A DNA stretch of 14,543 nucleotides, taken from assembly GCA_003167015.1 (NCBI GenBank), contig PMUF01000563.1, forward strand, positions 1 through 14,543. Reading direction: 5' to 3'. This document shows positions 6,499 to 12,902 of this stretch, one piece after another (the stretch's first letter is position 1; each line of letters begins with the position of its first letter). Below the pieces are notes generated by a model that saw only the letters and a list, made by a program, of their open reading frames with translations, was not told where the DNA came from and made no database searches. The translations under genes and the position numbers were made by a program. Source of the stretch: Chitinophagaceae bacterium (GTDB lineage: Bacteria; Bacteroidota; Bacteroidia; Chitinophagales; Chitinophagaceae).

Positions 6499-6515
6499 TT
6501 TGTAACTTTGTTACA
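6499..6515. promoter_or_regulatory. Dyad 2 in the MFS-merR spacer, probable MerR operator
   Basis: TTTGTAAC (6499-6506) and GTTACA (6510-6515) share a perfect 6-bp symmetry, TGTAAC/GTTACA, around a TTT spacer. The centre is 31 bp, about three helical turns, from that of dyad 1, and the cores are nearly identical. The site overlaps the putative -7 box of merR, so binding here could repress merR. That the MerR protein binds it is inferred from the divergent layout. Confidence 0.55.
6503..6510 (+). promoter_or_regulatory. Putative -7 box of the merR promoter
   Basis: TAACTTTG matches the Bacteroidota TAnnTTTG -7 consensus exactly. A start near 6517 would give a leader of about 25 nt before the ATG at 6542. 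No good TTTG -33 box lies at the expected distance; TTCG at 6476-6479 is 23 bp away. Such a weak -33 box would fit a regulated promoter, but the call rests on the -7 match alone. Confidence 0.45.
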
Positions 6516-6541
6516 CGAATTGTCATATAATTGCAATAGAT

Positions 6542-6883
6542 ATGAAAAGGAAAGAAATCGATAAGGCGGACCTGGATATCCTGATGGACGTGGAATTTTT
6601 GGTTTCCGTCATTGTGGCCATCGGGGAAGTCGCGAATATCACCGGGGTGCCGCAGCGGAAGATCAGGTATTGGGATGAGAAAGGGTTGATCGAGCCCGTG
6701 GATAAAACCTCCACTTACCGGCAATACGACTATTTGAATATTAAGAAGATAGTGTTGATCCAGGAATTGTTGGACGAGGGGTATACCCTGGACACGGCCT
6801 CCAAGAAAGTCAATGAAAGGTTTGCAAAAGTAGCCGATGTATTCAAACGTGTTTGTGCGTTGAAGAATCAACCGAAAGAATAA
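6542..6883 (+). CDS. Short MerR-family transcriptional regulator
   Basis: This 113-residue protein carries a MerR winged-helix domain at about residues 26-95: VAIGEVANITGVPQRKIRYWDEKGLIEPVDKTSTYRQYDYLNIKKI, including the IRYWDEKGLI recognition segment and the wing residues YRQYDY. The C-terminal tail of about 20 residues may form only the start of the dimerisation helix, so there is no ligand-binding domain. The first 25 residues, preceding the HTH, are an acidic/hydrophobic extension; an internal ATG at 6584 (Met15) is a possible alternative start. MerR proteins normally activate promoters by twisting the spacer DNA; small members may act as simple repressors. The divergent DHA2 efflux gene and the twin dyads between them make efflux control the likely role. 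Confidence 0.9.
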   Translation: MKRKEIDKADLDILMDVEFLVSVIVAIGEVANITGVPQRKIRYWDEKGLIEPVDKTSTYRQYDYLNIKKIVLIQELLDEGYTLDTASKKVNERFAKVADVFKRVCALKNQPKE

Positions 6884-6919
6884 AATTATACGGCTGGTGG
6901 GAGAGGGAGCAATTAACGT

Positions 6920-6927
6920 TAACTTTA
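6920..6927 (+). promoter_or_regulatory. Possible -7 box before the lipoprotein gene
   Basis: TAACTTTA is one mismatch from TAnnTTTG and lies 23 bp before the ATG at 6951, within the 67-bp gap after merR. It partly overlaps a 10-bp palindrome, TTAACGTTAA (6913-6922). No convincing TTTG lies upstream at the right distance, so the lipoprotein gene could equally be read through from merR. Confidence 0.25.
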
Positions 6928-6950
6928 TAAGGATAAAGTGATGCGGGGTT

Positions 6951-7379
6951 ATGAAAGACACAAAACTTCTGCTTGTTTATTTTTTCACGACATGTTTGCT
7001 TCTGTCTGCATGCGGCAAACGTGATACCGGATATTTTTCCGACCCGCTTAACACTCCTTCCCCGCCAGCTTCTGCCGCCCCGACGGATTCGAACGAAATA
7101 GTCTATTCTTTTGGGATTATTATCGAACGCAATTCTACCCACACCTTCAACCTGCCGAATCTGACCCAGTTAATTATCGACAGCGGAACGGTAGACATTA
7201 CGTTCAAATCCGGTATCATCACATCCATCTGGGAACCTTTGCCGATCTATATATTTCCCAATGGCGATACGATAATGGTTGAACTGGTCAGCGAACAGCC
7301 CGGGCAAATTGTTCTTGCAGCTGATGGACGTACAACGCCGGCCATGGACTATTGTTTTTCTTTTAGTTTTCCCAAGTGA
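6951..7379 (+). CDS. Small lipoprotein of unknown function
   Basis: The protein has 142 residues. A type II signal peptide with lipobox LSAC places the lipidated cysteine at residue 21, followed by a Pro/Ser/Ala-rich linker (about 22-48). The mature part (about 49-142) is predicted to be mainly beta-strand, with alternating hydrophobic segments such as TQLIIDSGTVDITFKSGIIT and LPIYIFPNGDTIMVEL. It is probably anchored to a membrane facing the periplasm or cell surface. I do not recognise a family. It follows merR by 67 bp and converges with the acylase gene (14 bp between stops). Its coding sequence is visibly richer in A+T than the neighbouring acylase. The gene call rests on the clear signal peptide and intact frame; no role can be assigned. 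Confidence 0.85.
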   Translation: MKDTKLLLVYFFTTCLLLSACGKRDTGYFSDPLNTPSPPASAAPTDSNEIVYSFGIIIERNSTHTFNLPNLTQLIIDSGTVDITFKSGIITSIWEPLPIYIFPNGDTIMVELVSEQPGQIVLAADGRTTPAMDYCFSFSFPK

Positions 7380-7393
7380 AGTATAAGCTGACA

Positions 7394-9520
7394 TTATCCC
7401 GGATGCTCAATTGTTGCAGCGGTCGCCAGGACTTTTTCTTTATCGAGGGTCATGGGTTTGGTCTGCTGGCGCTGGAACAGGTCTTCCTGGTCTTTGTAAT
7501 GAGGGGAGCCGGGATGGGAAGAGGCGCCGAAGGTATTGACCGATTCGATAATGGGCAGGCCATTTTTGGGATAGCGCACCAAACAGATATAAGCGTCGCC
7601 GGAGGTGACTTTCCGCAGCCCTTTCCCATAAGGTTCGGTATAGGCGGCAGCGAGCACATCGGGTAATCCCGCAGCAGGGCGGACATCGTCGCCGCGCACC
7701 AATTTTTGAATATCGCCCAGCACGAGGTCGGTCGTGCCGAAATACTTCATCATATAATCATATACATATCGATAAGTCTCCACGGACTCCGCCTTTGTCA
7801 GCTGGCGGGATGGCGTTCCGCCCAGCTTCTTTGCTACATAGTTATAAATGATGAGAAATACGGCGGCGCCCTGGCTGCCCGCGACTGCCTGGTGGTCCCA
7901 TTGCTGTAAACGAGTGATGATGTCCTTCCATTGCGGGTAGTCACCGGCGTTGAACTGCATCATCGTGTCGATGCCATAGGGATAGGCCAGCCGGGCGGGT
8001 AGCTGCCGGTCGAATTTCAGGCGTTTGAAGCCGGCATAGTCGATCTTGTCGAAGTTGCGGAGGATCTCCCTGACGCGCAGGCTTCGGTTGTTGTTATATA
8101 TTTCGAATCCGTCTTTGGGATCGAATTTTCGGGGGTCGAGATCGTATCGGGGATCGGTCGCCAGGAAAGGAGAATGGTTGGTATTGAATAAATAACCCGA
8201 CGGAGGATTGATGTATTGGGGTAATTCGGTGATGGGCTTGAAAGTTGTCCAGCAGGTTGCGGACGTATCGCCCGGGACCGTGCTATTCCAGTGGTAGGCC
8301 GGATTGGGATTGCGCCGGGGTATCTTGCCATTGCTGATATAGAAAATGGTGTCATAGCGGTCTGCGTACATGATATTGAACATAGGAATGCTGGTCATGC
8401 TGAGCGCCTCGTAGAATTCGGTAAAATTCCGGGCTTTATCCATGCGGTACCATTCTTCGAGGGCTTTACAGTCCATGTTGGCGGGGGTTCGCAGAGCGAA
8501 AACTCCTTTCTTTGTCTTTACGGTAGCGCCATAGCGGCTCCAGTATGCCTTTTTCCCGATGGTGAAGGGGATGCCTTTTACATGCAGTCGAACGGTGTGC
8601 GCTTCCAGGTTTAGCCACTGGCCGTCGAACCGGTATTGGTTGTTATTGACCGGATTCATCTGCAGCTGGAATACGTCGACCTTGTCCTGGTTGTTGACCG
8701 TATGCGCCCAGCCCAGGTTTTCGTTGGTGCCGTGAAAGATGAGGCAGCCGCCCGGGAAAACGCCACCCAGCATGTTCCATCCCTCGTCGCTGTGTACATG
8801 GGCCTCATAAAAGGCCGTGGGCCCTTCCAGGGGCTGATGGGCATTGATCGCCAGGTAGACCTCGCCGGTAGTTGTCCGGGAAGAATGGAAAGCGAAGGCA
8901 TTGGAGCCCTGCGGGCCCCGGTCGTCGCCGGCTGTCCCTGAAGAAAAGCCGGGGATAGTGGCCACCCTGCCCCCGAGGATTTGTGGAAGGACCGTCCCGA
9001 CATCACAAAAGATGCTGATGGAAAAGACCACCCCGGCGAGGTATTCCTGCTGCGTCAGCGGGAAGGCTTTCTTATATTTTACTTCTGCAGGATGGGTTCG
9101 GGCATAGGCGTTGAGTCCCTGGACATAGCCCGACATCAGGGCAATGAAGTCGGGGCTGAGGGTATTCCATTGGTCCTCTACCAACTGACGGCAGCGGAGG
9201 AGGCTCATAGTATAATCTGCCGCGGCTCCTTTTTTCCCGAGCGCATCGCCGAGCCTGCCTTTTGCCAGCAGGGTCACCAGCTGCAGTGTGCCGAAATCGT
9301 CTTCTGCCTGTGCCCAGGCCAGGCCATAGGCCACTTCCGGATCGGTAGGGGCGAAGATATGGGGTACGCCGAAGCTGTCACGGGCGATGGTGATTTTCTG
9401 CGGATCGATGGCGGCGGCCGGCGACGCTGCGGTTTGGGTTGCGGCGGACGCTGCTGTCTGGGCTGCGGCGCGGTGGCTGGCCAGGAGGATAAGGCAAAGG
9501 GAAAATAGAAGGCATTTCAT
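7394..9520 (-). CDS. Secreted penicillin-acylase-family (Ntn) hydrolase
   Basis: The protein has 708 residues from the ATG at 9520, which places a clean signal peptide (KCLLFSLCLILLAS, to about residue 20) at the N-terminus; the open frame extends to 9592, but the added residues have no signal character. An Ala/Thr-rich linker precedes IARDSFGVPHIFAPTDPEVAYGLAWAQAEDDF, the standard start of the alpha chain. GPQGSNAFAF places the autocatalytic nucleophile at S206, which would become the beta-chain N-terminus after self-cleavage. NAHQPLEGP (226-234), HTVNNQDKVDVF (273-284) and FNTNHSPF (445-452) follow as in the family. Members hydrolyse amides such as beta-lactams, acyl-homoserine lactones or lipopeptides in the periplasm. 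The exact substrate is unknown. This is the last gene of the minus-strand run, 61 bp after the DoxX gene. Confidence 0.92.
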   Translation of the reverse strand: MKCLLFSLCLILLASHRAAAQTAASAATQTAASPAAAIDPQKITIARDSFGVPHIFAPTDPEVAYGLAWAQAEDDFGTLQLVTLLAKGRLGDALGKKGAAADYTMSLLRCRQLVEDQWNTLSPDFIALMSGYVQGLNAYARTHPAEVKYKKAFPLTQQEYLAGVVFSISIFCDVGTVLPQILGGRVATIPGFSSGTAGDDRGPQGSNAFAFHSSRTTTGEVYLAINAHQPLEGPTAFYEAHVHSDEGWNMLGGVFPGGCLIFHGTNENLGWAHTVNNQDKVDVFQLQMNPVNNNQYRFDGQWLNLEAHTVRLHVKGIPFTIGKKAYWSRYGATVKTKKGVFALRTPANMDCKALEEWYRMDKARNFTEFYEALSMTSIPMFNIMYADRYDTIFYISNGKIPRRNPNPAYHWNSTVPGDTSATCWTTFKPITELPQYINPPSGYLFNTNHSPFLATDPRYDLDPRKFDPKDGFEIYNNNRSLRVREILRNFDKIDYAGFKRLKFDRQLPARLAYPYGIDTMMQFNAGDYPQWKDIITRLQQWDHQAVAGSQGAAVFLIIYNYVAKKLGGTPSRQLTKAESVETYRYVYDYMMKYFGTTDLVLGDIQKLVRGDDVRPAAGLPDVLAAAYTEPYGKGLRKVTSGDAYICLVRYPKNGLPIIESVNTFGASSHPGSPHYKDQEDLFQRQQTKPMTLDKEKVLATAATIEHPG

Positions 9521-9581
9521 CCTGAAATGTAAAGAAAATATCGGCGCCATCTTCCTGCGGGCCAGGCGCGGGCATGGGGGG

Positions 9582-9980
9582 CTATCCCGCATCAGGTTTT
9601 TGCCCGAATGCCGATAACACCTGGAATCGAAACAGGAAGGCCAGGATGCCGGAGCAAATAAATACGGTCAGCGCATAGAGGAATAGGCTGTAATCGCCGT
9701 ACCACTTCAGGCCCAGGGCAGTCAGGTGGAAATAAAGCGCCCCGGCCATCAGCCCCATGGCCAAAACCGAGCCCCAGCCTGTAGTTCGGGGATACAGGAT
9801 AAGCAGGGATGCTATCAATTCCAGCACGCCGGTACCGATGCGCCCCCAGGGTTCCATCCCTATTCTCGTGAAGAGCGCTACCGATTCGGGGGCGGCAGAG
9901 AATTTGAAGAAAAGCGTTTGCAATAAAATAATCGCTGCCACCAGCCGGAGGGTCCAAATAAGGATCATATTGATTTTCAT
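9582..9980 (-). CDS. DoxX-family integral membrane protein
   Basis: The protein has 132 residues with four predicted membrane helices at about 6-26, 48-64, 70-90 and 97-118, the usual DoxX layout. TLRLVAAIILLQTLFFKFSAAPESVALFTRIGMEPWGRIGTGVLELIASLLIL matches the DoxX pattern of helix 1, a phenylalanine/lysine-rich turn and helix 2 with a conserved Glu (given in positions: helix 1 at 9-27, Glu at 54). Family members are small inner-membrane proteins of unclear function, in some cases tied to oxidative stress or thiosulfate/quinone metabolism. The gene starts 12 bp after the YHS gene stop and precedes the acylase by 61 bp, so it is probably cotranscribed. A second ATG at 9968 is possible but less likely. 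Confidence 0.88.
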   Translation of the reverse strand: MKINMILIWTLRLVAAIILLQTLFFKFSAAPESVALFTRIGMEPWGRIGTGVLELIASLLILYPRTTGWGSVLAMGLMAGALYFHLTALGLKWYGDYSLFLYALTVFICSGILAFLFRFQVLSAFGQKPDAG

Positions 9981-9992
9981 ACATCGGTTTTT

Positions 9993-10454
9993 TTAGTGGA
10001 AAAATTTTGCCCAGTTGGCGTCTGCTTTTGCCTGCAGGTTAGCTTCATCCTTGTTCCATTTGTTGAGTGTATTGTTGACCCAGGTGTGGTAGAACAGGTA
10101 TAGTTTGCCATTGGTAATTTTGAATGTTTCCGGGTCTATTTCTACTTTTTCCCCGGTGGCGCCCATGGCATAGGCGCACCATCCGCCGTATTGGGGTTCG
10201 TATTTTTTCCAGTCTTTCAGAAATAACGCTTTGTTGTCCTGGCTGGCGAAATAATATACTACCCCGTCTGCGGCGGCGTTGATCTCACTGTTGCCTTTGA
10301 CGGCTTTGTTTTGCGTAAAATAGGCTGTCGGATCATAGCCCTGGATAGCCACGTTCTTACTCAGGTTGAATTCTTTGGAACGAAGCATGGGTTGGGCGGA
10401 GGCCTCAGCGGACAAAAAGAGGCTCAGCGCCAGTAAGGCGAAGGTTGTTTTCAT
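9993..10454 (-). CDS. Secreted YHS-domain protein
   Basis: The protein has 153 residues. Its signal peptide is about 20 residues long with a likely cleavage after ASA (A20/Q21). The mature protein contains the YHS-like unit: AIQGYDPTAYF (36-46), VKGNSEINAAADGVVYYFAS (52-71), NKALFLKDWKKYEPQYGGWCAYAMG (74-98) and KITNGKLYLFYH (112-123), where NGKLYLFY is typical of this secreted YHS group. The role is unknown. YHS domains are often linked to metal handling in other proteins, but this group lacks an obvious metal site apart from a lone C93 and scattered His. It starts 16 bp after the anti-sigma stop and is followed by DoxX after 12 bp, a pairing I would expect to be cotranscribed. It is the first extracytoplasmic protein downstream of the sigma/anti-sigma pair. 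Confidence 0.9.
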   Translation of the reverse strand: MKTTFALLALSLFLSAEASAQPMLRSKEFNLSKNVAIQGYDPTAYFTQNKAVKGNSEINAAADGVVYYFASQDNKALFLKDWKKYEPQYGGWCAYAMGATGEKVEIDPETFKITNGKLYLFYHTWVNNTLNKWNKDEANLQAKADANWAKFFH

Positions 10455-10470
10455 GTCGATTTTTTTGATT

Positions 10471-10770
10471 TTAATTTTTAAGGTCTTCTGTCAGTTCATC
10501 CACTTGTCTTTGTAATTCTTTTTTTTCTTCATTGGTCAGGGTGACGGGGGGGCGTTCTTCCAGTTCGTGTCTTGCGCCGGCGAAGACCTGATTGAGCAGG
10601 GCAGAAAATTGCTGGAATTTGCGACAGACCCCGCAATAATGAAGATGTATCCTGAGCCGGATATATTCGGACAGCGTCAGTTTCGATTCCTGTTTTTTGA
10701 TCGTCAGGCGTTGAGCCCTTTGACAATCATACAGGATCTTTTTGAATGTGGTAAAATTCATCAGCTTCAT
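10471..10770 (-). CDS. Soluble zinc-finger anti-sigma-factor-like protein
   Basis: The protein has 99 residues from the ATG at 10770, which overlaps the sigma-factor stop in an ATGA arrangement; a longer open frame to 10833 lies inside the sigma gene and is rejected. The HxxxCxxC zinc-binding motif of ZAS anti-sigma proteins is seen as H42, C46 and C49 in IHLHYCGVCRKFQQF. The C-terminal part (about 78-99) is highly charged and helical, EEKKELQRQVDELTEDL. There is no membrane segment, so it would act in the cytosol, by analogy with soluble ZAS factors that release sigma on oxidative or metal stress. Immediate coupling to the sigma gene supports the assignment. Its sequence outside the motif is not diagnostic. 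Confidence 0.8.
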   Translation of the reverse strand: MKLMNFTTFKKILYDCQRAQRLTIKKQESKLTLSEYIRLRIHLHYCGVCRKFQQFSALLNQVFAGARHELEERPPVTLTNEEKKELQRQVDELTEDLKN

Positions 10771-11351
10771 AATGACCAGATTTTGGCGATACAGCTTCTC
10801 AGCAACAGTTTCGCCCGGTGAAGGATGACCCAATAGTTAGACGAAGTGATGTTGAATTTCTTACAAATAAAATCGGTATTTTCTCCGGAAATATATTTCA
10901 GCAGGAAAACCTGGGATAGACTGGGAGGTAATTTGGCGATGCAGCCATCCAGGACTTTTTTAAGTTCCGTCTGATGGATCTTTACGTCGCTTTCGAGCGG
11001 CGAAATAGCCGGGAAGGCGGCTATTTTATGATGGCCATATTCTCCGGGCGTATTGAAATCGAAATAGTGATCGCTGAAGGAGCTTTCGGTATTGTCCAGG
11101 TATTCCGACATCGGGATCTCTTTTTTGCCGGCCCTGTAGTGGTCGATGATCTTATTGTTCAGGATACGGGCCAGCCAGGTTTTCTCGCTACAATCGCCGC
11201 GGAAGCTATCGATGGCTTTGATGGCAGACAAGAAGGTTTCCTGGACGAGATCCCGGGCTTGTTCGGTATCATTCAGCTTATACCTCGCCAGGGAAAACAG
11301 ATAATCTCCATAATTTTCTACCCATTTTCGGGTATCGAGTGTTTTTTTCAT
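10767..11351 (-). CDS. ECF-type RNA polymerase sigma factor
   Basis: The protein has 194 residues. Region 2 spans about 12-75 with the core-binding motif ARDLVQETFLSAIKAIDSF (32-50) and the -10-recognition segment KTWLARILNNKIIDHYR (57-73). A linker of about 50 residues, rich in acidic and aromatic residues, follows. Region 4 spans about 130-186: LKKVLDGCIAKLPPSLSQVFLLKY, then the helix-turn-helix ENTDFICKKFNITSSNYWVILHRAK. It would direct polymerase to a dedicated promoter set. The zinc-finger gene after it overlaps by ATGA, and the YHS, DoxX and acylase genes follow closely, so these are candidate targets. The gene starts 14 bp after the alpha/beta hydrolase stop, meaning it sits inside a longer run instead of heading its own unit. 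Confidence 0.94.
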   Translation of the reverse strand: MKKTLDTRKWVENYGDYLFSLARYKLNDTEQARDLVQETFLSAIKAIDSFRGDCSEKTWLARILNNKIIDHYRAGKKEIPMSEYLDNTESSFSDHYFDFNTPGEYGHHKIAAFPAISPLESDVKIHQTELKKVLDGCIAKLPPSLSQVFLLKYISGENTDFICKKFNITSSNYWVILHRAKLLLRSCIAKIWSL

Positions 11352-11365
11352 TGCTTTGTTATAAA

Positions 11366-12241
11366 TTATTTGCCTGTCTCGGGCAAAGACATCAATACGG
11401 ATTTAATTTCAGCGAAATGCTCCCAGGGAATAAAATGATTGGCGCCCGGAATAATGGTGACGGTGATTTTCTGCGCGTGGATGAATTTGTTTTTCATAAA
11501 ATCCACGTTGGCTACCGGCACAAGAGGGTCCTTATCGCCATGCACGATCCAGACAGGCGTTGTGACTTTGACCAGTTCGGGTTCCAATTTTTTCAGATCA
11601 GATTTTAAATACCAAAGCTCCCGGTTGGCAGTGCGCATGGCGCCGGGGACCCAGTAATTCAGCGGGGTGGTAAAGAGCACCGGCCGCCATTTTTCCGGAT
11701 TTTCCAGGTAGGGTGAGACGGAGGCTGCCAGCAACACGAGGCCGGAAAATACGCCCGGATAATCAATATCCAGTCTTACCACCAATGGGCCTCCCATAGA
11801 ATGTCCTACGGCAAAAATGGGCCGTCCATTTTTTATTTGCTGTAACAGGGGCGCCAGTAAACGGGATTGCTCTGTTAAATTTCTTGCTTTTCCAAAATTG
11901 CTGAAGCCGAATCCCGGCCGGTCAATGGATATCATCCGGAATTTTTTCAGCAGATCTTTGTCCTGCATGTACCGGGTAAATGCATTCCAACTGCCCGGCG
12001 AGCCATGAACAAAGAGAAGGGTAGGCAGTGTATCGTTGCCTGTTTGGGCATAGTGGATCGTATAACCTTCCACCTGGTAAGTATGGGTCAGCAGCGATAC
12101 GCCCAGTCGGGAAAAACTCTTTTGTGCTTCCAGATCCGCCGTCCTGAATTTCAGAACGAACTGCGCCAGTAGCAACCAGATTACCGGAATAAGTAAAAGC
12201 AGTGTCCACATTATCTTCCGTTTAGGCTTACATTGTCTCAT
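11366..12241 (-). CDS. Membrane-anchored alpha/beta hydrolase
   Basis: The protein has 291 residues. A hydrophobic segment at about 11-30, preceded by basic residues, should anchor it in the membrane or act as an uncleaved signal. The hydrolase fold follows: oxyanion motif FVHGSPG (77-83), nucleophile elbow VGHSMGG with S148, acid residue in HGDKDPLVP (D238), and histidine H269 in PGANHFIPWEH. The catalytic triad is therefore complete. DRPGFGFS (107-114) is also typical of the family. Substrates in this superfamily range from esters to amides and cannot be read here. The gene starts 10 bp after the LysE-like gene and ends 14 bp before the sigma-factor gene, in line with cotranscription. A later ATG at Met11 (12211) would still keep the hydrophobic segment. 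Confidence 0.92.
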   Translation of the reverse strand: MRQCKPKRKIMWTLLLLIPVIWLLLAQFVLKFRTADLEAQKSFSRLGVSLLTHTYQVEGYTIHYAQTGNDTLPTLLFVHGSPGSWNAFTRYMQDKDLLKKFRMISIDRPGFGFSNFGKARNLTEQSRLLAPLLQQIKNGRPIFAVGHSMGGPLVVRLDIDYPGVFSGLVLLAASVSPYLENPEKWRPVLFTTPLNYWVPGAMRTANRELWYLKSDLKKLEPELVKVTTPVWIVHGDKDPLVPVANVDFMKNKFIHAQKITVTIIPGANHFIPWEHFAEIKSVLMSLPETGK

Positions 12242-12251
12242 GGTATCCTGC

Positions 12252-12899
12252 CTATGGTTTTACAATGAGGTACAGTTGCGCCAGGGCCACAGTTAAAAAC
12301 ACTATTCCGAATACCAGATCCTGAGCCTTTTTATTCCTCATGAGCCAGGACGACAGTTTTTTCCCGACTACAATAAATATCGTCAGGCAGGTGAATGTGC
12401 CCCATCCCGCTGCCAGGATAAAAATCCAGGCTGTATAACCTTTGCCCACCCAGCTGTTTTGCATCGCGATGGTTATCCAGCCGGTCCAATAAGGAATTTG
12501 CAGTACGTTGATGGCGCTGAGCGCCAATCCGAGTACAAAGCCGGCGGCAATTTTTGTTTTTCCGTTGTTTTTGGGCTGATTCGGACTTGTTCCTTCCCGT
12601 CCTTTTTTCAGGAGGGGCATAAAACATCCGGCAGCCATGATCAATAACAGAAATACCATCAACCATCGCAGGGTCATGAATGCGGCGGCATATTGATGGG
12701 CCATTGCTACGCCCTGCATGCAAAAGAACATATACAACATTTCTATCAGCACAACACCCAATGAGAATTGGTAGGCTTTTCCCACACCATCCGCCAGGGT
12801 TATCCGGACGGCGGTTACATTCAGGTTGCCCAGCGGCAATCCGCCGAGAAAGCTAATTAAAAAACCTGAAAGCAATGAAACAAATACCAACATGTACAT
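12252..12899 (-). CDS. LysE-family amino-acid/metabolite exporter
   Basis: The protein has 215 residues with about six predicted membrane helices. The N-terminal helix and following motif, FLGGLPLGNLNVTAVRITLADGVGKAY (given at residues 17-43), match the LysE/RhtB pattern of a G-P-rich turn followed by the A-x-x-x-G region. A hydrophilic loop rich in Lys, Asn and Gly lies at about 97-116 between the third and fourth helices. Members export amino acids or related small molecules. The start is 3 bp after the ATP-grasp stop, and the stop is 10 bp before the alpha/beta hydrolase, so it very likely shares a transcript with them. It could export the product of the neighbouring ligase, but that is inference. 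A second ATG two codons in (12893) is also possible. Confidence 0.88.
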   Translation of the reverse strand: MYMLVFVSLLSGFLISFLGGLPLGNLNVTAVRITLADGVGKAYQFSLGVVLIEMLYMFFCMQGVAMAHQYAAAFMTLRWLMVFLLLIMAAGCFMPLLKKGREGTSPNQPKNNGKTKIAAGFVLGLALSAINVLQIPYWTGWITIAMQNSWVGKGYTAWIFILAAGWGTFTCLTIFIVVGKKLSSWLMRNKKAQDLVFGIVFLTVALAQLYLIVKP

Positions 12900-12902
12900 G
12901 AT

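Noticed and set aside
9521..9592. Longer start for the acylase overlapping the DoxX gene
   Set aside because: The extra 24 residues would bury the clear signal peptide that begins at the ATG at 9520.
9592..9984. 130-codon open frame on the minus strand
   Set aside because: It is an out-of-frame shadow of the DoxX gene; only the DoxX frame gives a four-helix membrane protein.
10771..10833. Longer start for the anti-sigma-like protein
   Set aside because: It lies wholly inside the sigma gene; the ATG at 10770 overlaps the sigma stop as ATGA, the usual coupled arrangement.
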